Positions 1 to 10,943 of a stretch of DNA of 64,000 nucleotides are shown in pieces. Made by a program: the position numbers and the translations under genes. Source of the stretch: AWTP1-13 sp963770295 (GTDB taxonomy: Bacteria; Pseudomonadota; Alphaproteobacteria; Rhizobiales; Hyphomicrobiaceae); the NCBI GenBank assembly GCA_963770295.1, contig CAVYPA010000009.1:163602-227601 (forward strand). The letters run 5' to 3'. The first letter of the stretch is position 1; every line of letters starts with the position of its first letter. A model generated the notes under the pieces. The model had not been told where the DNA came from. It did not search any database and saw only the letters and a program-made list of their open reading frames with translations.

Positions 1-2
1 AT

Positions 3-134
3 GCAAAGTCGGCCAAAAAGGCCGCGCGCGACGTCTTCCTCTACGTCATCCACGAAGGCAAGGTCCGCGCCCCCGCGGCCGCCATGGCGCTGCTCGAACG
101 GCTGGGCGGTCGCGGCGGCGGCTCCGACGCCTAG
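3..134 (+). CDS. C-terminal end of an unidentified gene cut by the window edge
   Basis: An open frame enters from the left edge and ends at a TAG at 132-134, giving the last 43 residues of a protein. The stretch includes DVFLYVIHEGKV followed by an alanine-rich helix and a Gly/Ser tail. Composition is that of a real coding frame for this genome, and the next gene lies on the opposite strand. I do not recognise the family from so short a piece. The overlapping frame that starts at base 1 and runs to 297 is arginine/proline-rich and is probably not coding. Confidence 0.5.
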   Translation, partial: AKSAKKAARDVFLYVIHEGKVRAPAAAMALLERLGGRGGGSDA

Positions 135-179
135 CCACCCACAGCTGGGCCGACCGTCAGGCCCGGAACGGTCAAGGCC

Positions 180-977
180 TCAAGCGCCCGTTTCCGGCAG
201 CAGCCCGCGCAAGAACGCCGCGCGCCGCGTCGCCGCCTCCAACAACAAACTATGGTCGCTGGCGCCCAGGATCATGCGCGCGCCCAGCGCAATATAGCGG
301 CTCGCCACCTCCTGATCATAGACGCCCCCCATGCCGAGCACCTTGCCGTGCTGGCGGCAGGCAACCGCAACCTGTTCGTAGGCCGCGCGCACGCGCGCAT
401 GGCCAACCTGGCCGGGGATCCCCATCTCCAGAGAAAGGTCGTTGCTGCCGATCAGCAGCACGTCGATGCCGCCGATGGCGGCGATCGCCTCGGCATTTTC
501 GACGGCCTCCGGCGTCTCAATCATCGCCACCACGAGGATTTCCGCATTCAAGGTTTTCTGGGCCTCGGCGGCCGGCGGCGGGCGATAACCGAAGCAGGCG
601 TTGGAGCCGCCGGTGCTGCGGTGGCCGAGCGGGCTGAAGCGGAAGGCCTCGACCAGCCGTCGCGCCTGTTCGGGCGTATCGACATGCGGCACGACGATAC
701 CGAGCGCCCCATTGTCGAGCGCGCGCGTGCCCTCATCGAGCGCGCCCGTGCAAATGCGCACGATCGGCACCACCCCCAGCGGCAGCGCCGCCATGGCGAT
801 TTGTGCGATTTCGGGGGTCGAGATGGCGCCGTGCTCCGCGTCGATGAACAGCCAATCGTAACCGGCGGCCTTGGCGAGCAAGGGGACCGCCGAGCCGCGC
901 AAATGCTGCACGCCGAGCCCGAGCGTCAGCTGGCCGTCGCGTAGGCGCTTGAGTGCTTCGCTGCCGTAAAGAGGCAT
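180..977 (-). CDS. HpcH/HpaI aldolase family protein
   Basis: Class II pyruvate aldolase of the HpaI type (265 aa), which splits 4-hydroxy-2-oxo acids into pyruvate plus an aldehyde. Visible family landmarks are DAEHG (residues 46-50), the pyruvate-binding arginine R74 in PIVRI, the metal-ligand glutamate E154 in MIETPE and aspartate D180 in SNDLS. The length is normal for the family. The ATG at 977 follows a purine-rich GGGGGAGGAG; an in-frame GTG at 989 is a weaker alternative. It lies downstream of the broken flavin reductase on the same strand and fits a catabolic cluster. The true substrate cannot be read from sequence. Confidence 0.9.
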   Translation of the reverse strand: MPLYGSEALKRLRDGQLTLGLGVQHLRGSAVPLLAKAAGYDWLFIDAEHGAISTPEIAQIAMAALPLGVVPIVRICTGALDEGTRALDNGALGIVVPHVDTPEQARRLVEAFRFSPLGHRSTGGSNACFGYRPPPAAEAQKTLNAEILVVAMIETPEAVENAEAIAAIGGIDVLLIGSNDLSLEMGIPGQVGHARVRAAYEQVAVACRQHGKVLGMGGVYDQEVASRYIALGARMILGASDHSLLLEAATRRAAFLRGLLPETGA

Positions 978-1175
978 CTCCTCCCCCACGTTGCCAGGCC
1001 GTTGGACCTGCCCAATACTGCCCTTATCGATACCACTTCGGCCTCCCCGTCGAAAGGTGTCGAGGGGGTTGCCGCGCGCTTGGGGCCCTCACCTTGCTTG
1101 GCGAGGCGAGGGCATCCGTTGGCGGCGCCGGCGCGCGATATGTCGCTTGCAAGCCGCCGCGGCGGCGCCTGCGAG

Positions 1176-2373
1176 CTAATCTTTGCCTGCTGGCTTTGCC
1201 GACGCACCGCCGGCCAGGCCCTTGCTCCAAGTCGAGGGCGTGCCTTCGAAGCCCGAGTTGGCCCGTTTTGCCAGCCAATAGGCGTAGGCCGGCGGCACCA
1301 ATCTGAACTGGGGATCGACGCCAAGTTTCTGCGCTGCGTCCATCGGCCAATTCGGGTTGTACATGATCTCGCGCGCCAGCGCGATGAGGTCGGCGCGACC
1401 CTGCCTGCAGGATGGCCTCGGCCTGATCGGCGTGCACGATGTGGCCGACGGCCATCGTCATGATATCCGCCTCGCGGCGGATTTTTTCCGCGTAAGGCAC
1501 CTGATAGCCATACCTGCTTGCGCGCGCGCCATCCATCGGCGAGTGGCCCAAGGTGCCGCCGGACGAACAATCGATGACATCGACGCCGGCGCGCTTCAGC
1601 AGGCGCGCCAGCCTGACGCTCTCGTTGGGACCCCAACCGGCATCGTCCTCACAGGACAGGCGCATGAACAACGGCTTGTCGCTGGGCCAGGCGGCGCGCA
1701 CGCATTCGGCAACCTCTAGGGCAAAGCGCATGCGGTTGGCTTCGCTGCCGCCATAGACGTCGCCGCGCCGGTTGGCGAGCGGGCGACAGGAATTGGTGCA
1801 CCAGATAGCCGTGCGCGCCATGGATTTCGATAAGATCGAAGCCGGCCTTGGCCGCCCGCAGCGCAGCGTCGCCCCACTTCGTCACCAAGTCACGCACCTC
1901 GCTCGTGCGATAGGGCTCGCGGCGTCGGCGAATGCGCGCTGAAGGGCACGGCGCTCGGCGCCACCAGCTCCCAGCCGTCCCAATCGTAAATTTCGGGCTC
2001 GCTGCCCGTCAGCGGCTTGCCGCCTTCCCATGGCCGGCGCAGGCGCGCCTTGCGGCCCGAGTGGCCGAGCTGAATGCCGGCAACGGCGCCATGCGCCTTG
2101 ATGAAATGCGCGCACCGCGCCAGGGCGGGAATGAAGGCGTCGTCCCACAGGCCAACATCACCGACCGTGCCGCAGCCGTTGCGCGCGATCTTGGTCGATT
2201 CCATGATGACCAGTCCGGCGCCGCCCTGGGCATAACGTGCCGGCGTTGACGAGATGCCAGTCGGTGGCATGTCCTGCGACCGCTGCGTATTGATGCATCG
2301 GCGCGACCACCACCCGGTTCTTGAGGCTGACGCTCTTGATCGAAAGGGGCGTGAAGAGCAGCGGTTCGGCCAT
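1176..2373 (-). pseudogene. NADH:flavin oxidoreductase (Old Yellow Enzyme family), frameshifted about four times
   Basis: A protein of about 395 aa can only be assembled by moving between frames. It begins MAEPLLFTPLSIK at 2373, shifts near 2228 before YAQGGAGLVIMES, near 1905 before EVRDLVTKWGDAAL, near 1810 before GDVYGGSEANRMRF, and near 1400 before the C-terminal part MYNPNWPMDAAQ. The landmarks HGAHGYL (FMN site), GGSEANRMRF and a TIM-barrel-like order are present. The active-site segment reads PMHQYA where the intact paralogue at 23445-24563 has PMCQYS. Each shift is about one base. Either a dead copy of an ene-reductase or a sequence-error hotspot. It sits between mccB and the HpaI-type aldolase on the same strand. 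Confidence 0.8.
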
Positions 2374-2468
2374 CTTTGCCAGTCCATCGAAGAGAGCCCG
2401 ATGCGGGCCCGGTTTGCGCTCGGGCTCGCAGCCAGCCTGCCGACGGCAGGCTGGCCGCAGCGAGCCCT

Positions 2469-4076
<1,608 letters not shown>

Positions 4077-4502
4077 CTCTTCCCCTAGCGCTCGCTTTCG
4101 CGGTCGACGCACGGCCTCGCCCGGCGGCGAGGACGTAAGGCCAATCGCGAGTGTCCCGACGCGGCATCGCGGCCGCCGCGGACGCCCGCCCGATGGCTCG
4201 AGCCGGCGATGGGGTCACGTTCTAGCCCGGCAGGGCGACGCATGCCATCGGCTCGCGGGCCCAAGGCGGCGCAGGCAGGATCACGATCGCCCCGCGCAGG
4301 CGCGCCGGGCGGGGGCGAAGGCCGGGGTGGCGAAAGCGCAAAAAAACCAGGCCTTGCCTGGGCGAACGCGTGGATCTGCCGATCGCGCACCGCACCGCTA
4401 CCCAAGCGCAAGGGAGCTGGCCGCCCGCGTTGCCCACATCGCGGCCCACATCGGGGCAAGCTGGGGGGACCCACTCCGCCTCAGCGTGGTCGGGGTGAGC
4501 GG
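4077..4502. other. Intergenic stretch between the dehalogenase and mccB
   Basis: About 425 bases between two minus-strand genes. Reading frames here are proline/arginine-rich and show no family resemblance. The only feature I see is the hairpin plus T-tract at 4340-4362. The mccB ribosome site is at the left end. Confidence 0.6.
4340..4362 (-). terminator. Rho-independent terminator downstream of the haloalkane dehalogenase
   Basis: Read on the minus strand, CCAGGC-AAG-GCCTGG is a perfect 6-bp stem with a 3-nt loop followed by seven T. It lies about 140 bases after the dehalogenase stop codon and points the right way to end that transcript before mccB. Confidence 0.75.
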
Positions 4503-5408
4503 CTAGCCGGCGCGCAGCCGGCGCACGAACGCTGCCACGGCCGCGCCGATCTCGCTGGGACTATCCTCCTGCACGAAGTGCAGACCCTTGATCGTCACCT
4601 CGGTCTGGTTCGGCCAGCGGCGGCAGAATTCGCGCTGGCGGCCCACCAGGATCGAACCCGGCTCCGCATTGAGGAAGAGCTTCGGTATGGGCGAGGCCGA
4701 TAGCCAGCACGCGTAATCCTCGACAATCGCCACCACCTCGGCCGGTGCGCCCGCGATGGGGATCTGACGCGGCCAGCTGAGCGTCGGGCGGCGGTCTTCA
4801 CCCGGATTGGCGAAGGGGCGGCGATACTCGGCCATCTCCTCCTCGCTGAGCCGGCGCAGAATCGAGCCGGGCAGCACGCGCTCGACGAACATGTTTTTGG
4901 CGAGAATGAGATCCTCGCCGGCCGGCGAGCGAAAGCCTTGAAACGCCCGGCGCGCCTGGTCGGGCCAGTCGTCCCAGGTAAGCGGCATCACGATCGCTTC
5001 CATGTAGGCGAGCCCGGCCACGCGCTCCGCGTTCAAGCGCGCCCACTCAAAGCCCAGCGCCGAGCCCCAGTCATGCATGACCAGGACAATGTCATCGCCG
5101 AGGTCGAGCTTGTCCCAGAGCGCAAACAGGTGCTCGCGCTGCTCGGCATAGCTGTAGCGTTCGGCCCCCGCCGGCGCCAGTTTGTCGCTATCGCCCATGC
5201 CGATCAGGTCGCAGGCGACGAGGCGCCCCAGGCCCTGGCAGTGGGGCATGACGTTGCGCCACAGGTAGGAGGACGTGGGATTGCCGTGTTGGAAGACGAT
5301 GGCCTTTCCCTCGCCCTCATCGATAACGGCCATGCGCCGGCCTTTGACGTCGACAAATCTCTTCTTGGCATAGGGCTGGGCGGCAGCGGGCCGGGCGGTA
5401 GGTGGCAT
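4503..5408 (-). CDS. dhaA: Haloalkane dehalogenase (LinB/DhaA-like, HLD-II)
   Basis: Alpha/beta-hydrolase (301 aa) that hydrolyses carbon-halogen bonds to an alcohol plus halide. The catalytic set is complete: nucleophile D113 in VMHDWGSALGF, acid E137 in AYMEAI, base H277 in GLHFVQED, and the halide-binding pair N43 (HGNPTS) and W114. Spacing matches LinB with a constant offset of five residues, and long blocks such as CDLIGMGDSDKL and PTLSWPRQIPIAG are LinB-like. I place the start at the ATG at 5408, where family similarity begins; the open frame continues upstream to 5567 but is not family-like. A predicted terminator follows. Substrate range is unknown. Confidence 0.95.
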   Translation of the reverse strand: MPPTARPAAAQPYAKKRFVDVKGRRMAVIDEGEGKAIVFQHGNPTSSYLWRNVMPHCQGLGRLVACDLIGMGDSDKLAPAGAERYSYAEQREHLFALWDKLDLGDDIVLVMHDWGSALGFEWARLNAERVAGLAYMEAIVMPLTWDDWPDQARRAFQGFRSPAGEDLILAKNMFVERVLPGSILRRLSEEEMAEYRRPFANPGEDRRPTLSWPRQIPIAGAPAEVVAIVEDYACWLSASPIPKLFLNAEPGSILVGRQREFCRRWPNQTEVTIKGLHFVQEDSPSEIGAAVAAFVRRLRAG

Positions 5409-5618
5409 TCGCGCGTCTCCGCGTCTTGGCCGGCGCTTATTGGCTTGGCCGGTGGCTCTTAACCGCCGCGCTTTTGTCGGCGCGTTATGGCTCGCAGGCG
5501 CGCACAAGGGCCGGCACACAAACTTGGGCGAGCTGGCGCGCTTTGCTGGCGCGCGAGGCGTTCGCACTTGGGCCCGAGCGCAACGCGGGCCGAGCGCAAG
5601 GCAAGCCGCGCGCGGCCA

Positions 5619-6053
5619 TCACATGTACAAGTCACCGCGGCTGCAGCGGTCCGCCATCTCGAAGAACACCCCCATGCGCACGGCATCATGGATGACCTTC
5701 AGCGAGGTGGCTTTGTCGCCGGCGATGGACCACAACAGGCGCATACTGCCGTCGATTTCCATTCCCGTTTGTCTGTGGCGGTAGTGGTATTGCACGCGAC
5801 AGGCCAGGCCGTCGTCCCGCTTGGTGATCTGCAGCGGCGTAAACGCCAGCACCTCGTACTTATCCAGGAAGTCCGACAACCGATTGGCGAGGGTGTCCCG
5901 ACCGCGCCCGGTCCCCACAAACGAGGCCGCCCCGTCGGGTGCGTTGACGGCAAAGTCGATGTCCTCGGCAAAGCAGCGCACGGTCGCCGGCAGGTCGTTG
6001 GCCGCCCACGAGACGTGGATGGCTTCCAGAACCGCATAGTCCGTCGCATTCAT
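5619..6053 (-). CDS. NTF2-like (SnoaL-type) protein
   Basis: Small cone-shaped-fold protein of 144 aa. The N-terminal helix pattern (VLEAIHVSWAANDLPATV), FAEDIDF, GRGRDTLANRLSDFL and later beta strands are typical of the SnoaL/NTF2-like superfamily, whose members are isomerases, hydratases or ligand-binding proteins. The ATG at 6053 is preceded by GGGAGGAGG. It lies upstream of the dehalogenase on the same strand with a 210-base gap, so co-transcription is uncertain. No catalytic residue assignment is possible. Confidence 0.8.
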   Translation of the reverse strand: MNATDYAVLEAIHVSWAANDLPATVRCFAEDIDFAVNAPDGAASFVGTGRGRDTLANRLSDFLDKYEVLAFTPLQITKRDDGLACRVQYHYRHRQTGMEIDGSMRLLWSIAGDKATSLKVIHDAVRMGVFFEMADRCSRGDLYM

Positions 6054-6431
6054 ACGCGCCTCCTCCCGGTGGCAGCGGCGTAGAGTGTTCCTGACCGACA
6101 GTCGAGATCTCGGCGCCCCTCTTGTCCCACTTGTGGTAATTTTATGCCAGCTTGCGTGGCCTGAATACAACCCCGCCGCGCCGCCACCGAATCGTGCATG
6201 GGACCCCGTCGCTCGTGGCGCCCCGGCGGGCGCCTTTGCAACACCTACGATCGATTGCCCCATCAGCGGGCAGGCAGGCGACCTATAGGGGGCGCCGCCC
6301 GTCGGGGCCGGCTTTTACTCGGGCATTACACTCCTGCCGTCAAGGCCTGACCGAAGGCAAGCCTCACCCAGGCGCCGTCCAGCCCGTTTTTTTCTGGGTT
6401 TTGAGGGGATTAACCTTGTTGGCGAGGCGGC
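6054..6431. other. Intergenic stretch before the NTF2-like gene
   Basis: About 380 bases between the bactofilin stop and the NTF2-like start, both minus strand. It must hold the promoter of the NTF2-like gene. I see no convincing promoter elements, hairpin or coding frame. Confidence 0.5.
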
Positions 6432-6887
6432 CTAGCTTGGGCGCGGCACGGCGGCGGGATCCTCCACTCGGCGCGATCTGCCTTCAAAAAAGGCGCCCCT
6501 TTCGATCGTCAGCATCCGATGGAAAATATCGCCCTCGACATGGCTGGCGGCTTCCAGTGTCACCTTCTTGCCGCGAATCGATCCAGCGACGGCGCCCCGC
6601 ACGACGACGTCTTCCGCCAACAGGTTGCCGGTGATGTGCGCCGCCTCCCCGACCACGATGCGCATGGCGTGCACATCGCCGTCGACGGCACCGTCGATTT
6701 GCACCTCGCCACGCAACTCCAGGTTCCCCTTGATCGAAAGCTCGCTCCCCACGACGGAGGCTGAGGCTGCCGCCCCTGGCAGCGGCCGTCTGCTGGCAGC
6801 TTCCCCCGCCCCGACAACAGGCCTTTGCGTGGTGGTGGTGACGGCGCCGCCTCCTGTGCCCTCCTTTTCCGTGCGTTTTGTGAACAT
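6432..6887 (-). CDS. Bactofilin (polymer-forming cytoskeletal protein)
   Basis: 151-aa protein with a disordered Thr/Gly/Pro-rich N-terminus and a central right-handed beta-helix made of short repeats, for example ELSIKGNLELRGEVQIDG, AVDGDVHAMRIVVGEAA and ITGNLLAEDVVVRG. This is the bactofilin (DUF583) architecture; bactofilins polymerise without nucleotide and scaffold cell-shape or polar proteins. The ATG at 6887 is preferred over an upstream TTG at 6893. Divergent from the secreted propeller gene at 7044. A peptidase partner of the LmdC type is not adjacent. Confidence 0.9.
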   Translation of the reverse strand: MFTKRTEKEGTGGGAVTTTTQRPVVGAGEAASRRPLPGAAASASVVGSELSIKGNLELRGEVQIDGAVDGDVHAMRIVVGEAAHITGNLLAEDVVVRGAVAGSIRGKKVTLEAASHVEGDIFHRMLTIERGAFFEGRSRRVEDPAAVPRPS

Positions 6888-7043
6888 TTTCAACTCAACT
6901 CCACTCGCTCTTCACGACAGCTCATAGCACGGACGCACGGCGCGGTCATCGTCGAGAGCCCACGCCGCGGCGGCAGGGACGGCCCTTGGTCGGCCTGCGT
7001 GTGGAGTGCTAAGCTTTCGCCGCAACGATTGGGGGAGGCAAAG

Positions 7044-8261
7044 ATGTGGCGATGCGCAGCACTTGCAGTCGCGTTATCGATGGTTGCCGTCGGACCGGCG
7101 GCGGCGCAGATTGCGGTGTCGGCTAACGATGCCAAGGTGAAGTTGGTCGACGGCAAGGTGGTGGTTGAGAAGGATCCTCAACCCGACACCGTGTCGATCA
7201 TCGATTTGCGCGCCAATCCGCCAAAGGTGCTGGCCGAGATCGCGGTCCCCAACAGCGTCGTCGGCCCGCCGCTCAACGTGGCCGTGTCGCCGCGCGAGGA
7301 CATCGCGCTCATCACCTCCAACCAGAAGATCGATCCTGCCGATCCTAGCAAGACCATCGCCGACGACAAACTGACGGTCGTGGAGCTGCAATCGCTGAAG
7401 CCAACCCTTGTCACCCGCGTCAAATCCGCCGTCGGCGTCGGCAAGAACGCAGCGGGCACGCCCAAGGTGCTCGCCACCTTGCAGGCCGGCAAGGGGGCAG
7501 CCGGCGTCTCGATCAACAAGGCCGGCACCCTGGCCCTGGTCGCCAACCGCGAGGAAGGAACCGTCTCGGTCTTCACCATCAGCGGCACAACCGTGACACC
7601 CGCCGGCAAGGTGACCGTCGGCGGCGAGAAATCGGGCCCGAGCTCGGTGATCTTCGATCCGGACGGAAAAAGCGCACTCGTCACGCGCGACGCCGATAAC
7701 CGCATCACCCAGCTGAGCATCGAGGGCAGCAAGGTCGAGGTCAGCAAGCGCGAAATTGCCGCCGGCTTGCGTCCTTATGGTCTCGACATCAGTTCGAAGG
7801 GCGAGGTGGCGGTGGTGGCCAACATCGGCGTCGGCGGCGGCGATGCCGACACCATCAGCCTGATCGATCTCAAGCTCGAGCCGCCGCGCGTGGTTGCAAC
7901 CTACACCGTCGGCCAGACCCCCGAAGGCATCAAGCTTTCCCCCGACGGCAAATTCGTCGCCGTCACCGTGATGAACGGCTCGAACAAGCCGGCGAACTCG
8001 CCCTTCTTCAACGGCAATGGTCTGTTGCAGATCTGGTCGCGGACCGGCACCCAGCTGACCAAGACCGCCGAGCTCCCGATCGGGCGCTGGTGCCAAGGCA
8101 TCGCCTGGTCGGCCAATGGTAAGACGCTGTTGGTGCAGTGCATGGTCGAGGAAGAAATCAACGTCATCCGCTTCTCGGGTCTCGCCGGCCGCTCGCTGCA
8201 AAAAGTCGGCTCGATCAAGACCAAGGGGGGACCGGCCGGCATTCGCACCGCCGAACCCTAG
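7044..8261 (+). CDS. Secreted seven-bladed beta-propeller protein (YVTN/lactonase-like)
   Basis: 405-aa exported protein. Residues 1 to about 23 form a signal peptide ending in AAAQ. The rest is built of propeller blades with recurring patterns such as NVAVSPREDIALIT, VSINKAGTLALVANREEGTVSVF, VIFDPDGKSALVT and IKLSPDGKFVAVTVMNG, as in YVTN-repeat and 6-phosphogluconolactonase-like proteins. The start ATG follows GGGGGAGGCAAAG. No catalytic metal site of a gluconolactonase is obvious, so a binding or scaffold role is as likely as an enzyme. The next gene, folP, starts 48 bases later. Confidence 0.8.
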   Translation: MWRCAALAVALSMVAVGPAAAQIAVSANDAKVKLVDGKVVVEKDPQPDTVSIIDLRANPPKVLAEIAVPNSVVGPPLNVAVSPREDIALITSNQKIDPADPSKTIADDKLTVVELQSLKPTLVTRVKSAVGVGKNAAGTPKVLATLQAGKGAAGVSINKAGTLALVANREEGTVSVFTISGTTVTPAGKVTVGGEKSGPSSVIFDPDGKSALVTRDADNRITQLSIEGSKVEVSKREIAAGLRPYGLDISSKGEVAVVANIGVGGGDADTISLIDLKLEPPRVVATYTVGQTPEGIKLSPDGKFVAVTVMNGSNKPANSPFFNGNGLLQIWSRTGTQLTKTAELPIGRWCQGIAWSANGKTLLVQCMVEEEINVIRFSGLAGRSLQKVGSIKTKGGPAGIRTAEP

Positions 8262-8309
8262 GCGCGGCGGACTAGCCATCGGGGAGGCCACGGGCGTAAG
8301 CACACGCGG

Positions 8310-9389
8310 GTGGAAGAAACGCTTGCCATTCGCCCCATCGCCGAGCTGAGCCCTGGCAACCCCGCCGGCAACGATCGCGCCCGTTGCTTGGCCGTCGGGG
8401 GCCGCGGCGAGCCATCGTTCGCCGCCGCCGAAATCGTCGCCCGCGATCGCAACGGGACAACGCGGCGCCGGCTGTCGGTGCTGGAGCTGCGCGCCGACCC
8501 GGACCCTCAGCTGGCGCAACTGCTGGCCCAGCTGGAACGCCCCCGTGCCACCATCGCCGGCCTCAGTTTCGATGTGCCGCGCATCATGGGCATCGTCAAT
8601 GTGACGCCCGACAGCTTTGCCGATGGTGGGCGCTATTTCGACACCGCCGCCGCGGTCGACCATGCCTTGCGCCTTGAGGCCGAAGGCGCCGACATCCTCG
8701 ATATCGGCGGCGAGTCGACGCGGCCCGGCGCCGCGAGCATCGATGTCGAGGAGGAATGCCGCCGCGTCCTGCCGGTGATCGACGCACTGCGGGCGCAGGC
8801 GCGCGTGCCACTCTCGATCGATACCCGCCATCCCGAGGTCATGCGCCGCGCCGCCGCCGCCGGGGTAGGGCTCATTAACGACGTCTCAGCCCTGCGGCAC
8901 GATCCCGCGAGCCTGGCGACGGTAGCCCAGACCGGCACGCCGGTCATCCTGATGCATGCGCAGGGCGACCCTGCCACCATGCAGGATGCTCCTTGCTACG
9001 CCGATGTGGTGTTCGACGTTTACGACTTTTTCCGCGAGCGCATCGCGGCCAGCGAGGCGGCGGGCATCCCCCGCGGCCGCTTGATCCTCGACCCCGGCAT
9101 CGGCTTTGGCAAAACGCTGGCGCACAATCTGGCGCTCCTGGCCTCGCTCAGCCTCTTTCATGCCTTGGGATGTGTGGTGATGCTCGGAGCCTCGCGTAAA
9201 AGTTTTATCGGCCACCTGACCGGCGCGCCGGCGCCGGACCGGCTGCCCGGATCGCTGGCCGCCGCCCTCATTGGCGCAGCTCAAGGTGTGCAAATCCTGC
9301 GCGTGCACGACGTCGCCGCGACCCGGCAGGCCTTGGCGGTCTGGCAGGGGGATAAGGCTCTAGCTCGTGCCGAGGCGGCGCGCGCCTGA
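8310..9389 (+). CDS. folP: Dihydropteroate synthase
   Basis: Condenses p-aminobenzoate with 6-hydroxymethyl-dihydropterin pyrophosphate in folate synthesis. The conserved core begins near residue 92 with MGIVNVTPDSFADGG, then GGESTRPGA, SIDTRHPEV, LINDVSAL, LDPGIGFGK and GASRKSFIG, the pterin and sulfonamide-site loops. The first 90 residues are an extension seen in other alphaproteobacterial FolP proteins. The start is a GTG at 8310 with no strong ribosome site, so the exact N-terminus is uncertain. It precedes glmM in the common alphaproteobacterial order, but ftsH, the usual upstream gene, is replaced here by the propeller gene. Confidence 0.93.
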   Translation: MEETLAIRPIAELSPGNPAGNDRARCLAVGGRGEPSFAAAEIVARDRNGTTRRRLSVLELRADPDPQLAQLLAQLERPRATIAGLSFDVPRIMGIVNVTPDSFADGGRYFDTAAAVDHALRLEAEGADILDIGGESTRPGAASIDVEEECRRVLPVIDALRAQARVPLSIDTRHPEVMRRAAAAGVGLINDVSALRHDPASLATVAQTGTPVILMHAQGDPATMQDAPCYADVVFDVYDFFRERIAASEAAGIPRGRLILDPGIGFGKTLAHNLALLASLSLFHALGCVVMLGASRKSFIGHLTGAPAPDRLPGSLAAALIGAAQGVQILRVHDVAATRQALAVWQGDKALARAEAARA

Positions 9390-9590
9390 CCGAGCCCCAA
9401 GCGGCCACACCTGCGCGGGCCTGTTGAAAGGCCGATCAGCGGCTCGCAAGCGACTGGGAAATTGGTGTAATCTCGGTTCGACCCAGAACCCTCCCGGCCC
9501 GGGCCAGACGGCGCGATCGCGACCCGAGGAGCTTGGCGCTCGTGACCTGCGCGCGGCACGGCGCCTTAGATTTGCAAGCGAGGCAACAGC

Positions 9591-10943
9591 ATGACGCAGC
9601 GGTACTTCGGAACGGACGGAATCCGCGGTCAGGCGAACCGCCCCCCCATGACCTCGGAGGTCGCGCTCAAGGTCGGAATGGCAGCGGGCAAGTATATTGC
9701 CGACGGCAACTACCGGCATCGCGTCGTCATTGGCAAGGACACGCGCCTGTCCGGCTACATGATCGAATCCGCGCTGATGTCGGGGTTCACGGCGGTCGGC
9801 ATGGACGTGTTCTTGCTGGGTCCGATGCCGACGCCCGCCGTCGCCATGCTGACGCGCTCGCTGCGCGCCGACCTCGGCGTCATGATCTCGGCATCGCACA
9901 ATCCCTTCGACGATAACGGCGTCAAGATCTTCGACCGCGACGGCTATAAGCTCTCCGACGAGGCCGAGCGGCAGATCGAAAAGCTGATGGACACGCCGAG
10001 CTCGGAGTTACTGGTGGCCCCCGAACGCATTGGCCGCGCCAAACGCATCGACAGTGCCCAGGAGCGTTATGTCGAGTACGCCAAGCGCACCTTACCCCGC
10101 AACATCGGCCTCAATGGCTTGCGCGTGGTCATCGACTGCGCCAACGGCGCGGGCTACGAGGTGTCCCCCGAGGCCCTGTGGGAGCTAGGCGCGGAGGTCA
10201 TCAAGATCGGCGTCGAACCGGACGGCCTCAACATCAATCTGAAGTGCGGCTCAACCTCGCCGGAAGCGCTCGGCGACAAGGTCCGCGAAATGCGCGCCGA
10301 CATCGGCATCGCACTCGACGGCGATGCCGATCGTGTCGTGATCGTCGATGAAAAGGGGCGCCTTGTCGACGGCGACCAGATCATGTGCGTGATCGCCGAA
10401 AGCTGGCACAAAAGCGGTCGCTTGCACGGCGGCGGGGTCGTCGCCACCGTCATGTCGAACCTCGGCATGGAGCGCTACCTCCAGGGTCTGGGCCTGACGC
10501 TCGCGCGCACGCCGGTCGGCGACCGCCATGTCGTGGAGTATATGCGCAAGCACGGCTACAACATCGGCGGCGAGCAGTCGGGACACATCGTGCTGTCGGA
10601 CTTTGGCACCACCGGTGACGGCCTGGTGGCTGCCCTGCAGGTGCTGGCGGTGGTGGTCGGCACCGGCAAACCCGTGGGCGAAGTGTGCACCCGCTTCCAG
10701 CGCCTGCCGCAGATCCTGCACAACGTCAAATATGTGAACGGCTCGCCGCTGGAACAGGCCGACGTGCGCAAGGCCATCGCTTCGGGCACGGAGCGCCTCG
10801 GCGCCCAGGGACGTCTCGTCATCCGCCCGTCGGGCACCGAACGCGTCATCAGGGTGATGGGCGAAGGCGACGACGAGCGCCTGTTGCAGCAAGTGGTGGC
10901 CGAGATTTCCGAGGCCGTGCGCAAGGCCGCCGATCGGCCCTGA
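9591..10943 (+). CDS. glmM: Phosphoglucosamine mutase
   Basis: Converts glucosamine-6-phosphate to glucosamine-1-phosphate for UDP-GlcNAc and peptidoglycan. The 450-aa length is standard. Motifs: FGTDGIRG at the N-terminus, the phosphoserine loop ISASHNPFDDNG with S102 as phosphate carrier, the metal loop DGDADRV, the sugar-binding GGEQSGH and the C-terminal phosphate site RPSGTE. It follows folP by 200 bases on the same strand. Essential gene, intact. Confidence 0.97.
   Translation: MTQRYFGTDGIRGQANRPPMTSEVALKVGMAAGKYIADGNYRHRVVIGKDTRLSGYMIESALMSGFTAVGMDVFLLGPMPTPAVAMLTRSLRADLGVMISASHNPFDDNGVKIFDRDGYKLSDEAERQIEKLMDTPSSELLVAPERIGRAKRIDSAQERYVEYAKRTLPRNIGLNGLRVVIDCANGAGYEVSPEALWELGAEVIKIGVEPDGLNINLKCGSTSPEALGDKVREMRADIGIALDGDADRVVIVDEKGRLVDGDQIMCVIAESWHKSGRLHGGGVVATVMSNLGMERYLQGLGLTLARTPVGDRHVVEYMRKHGYNIGGEQSGHIVLSDFGTTGDGLVAALQVLAVVVGTGKPVGEVCTRFQRLPQILHNVKYVNGSPLEQADVRKAIASGTERLGAQGRLVIRPSGTERVIRVMGEGDDERLLQQVVAEISEAVRKAADRP

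Noticed and set aside
7074..8831. 585-residue open frame opposite the propeller gene and folP
   Set aside because: Runs across two real genes on the opposite strand and has the Gly/Arg/Ala composition of an antisense shadow.
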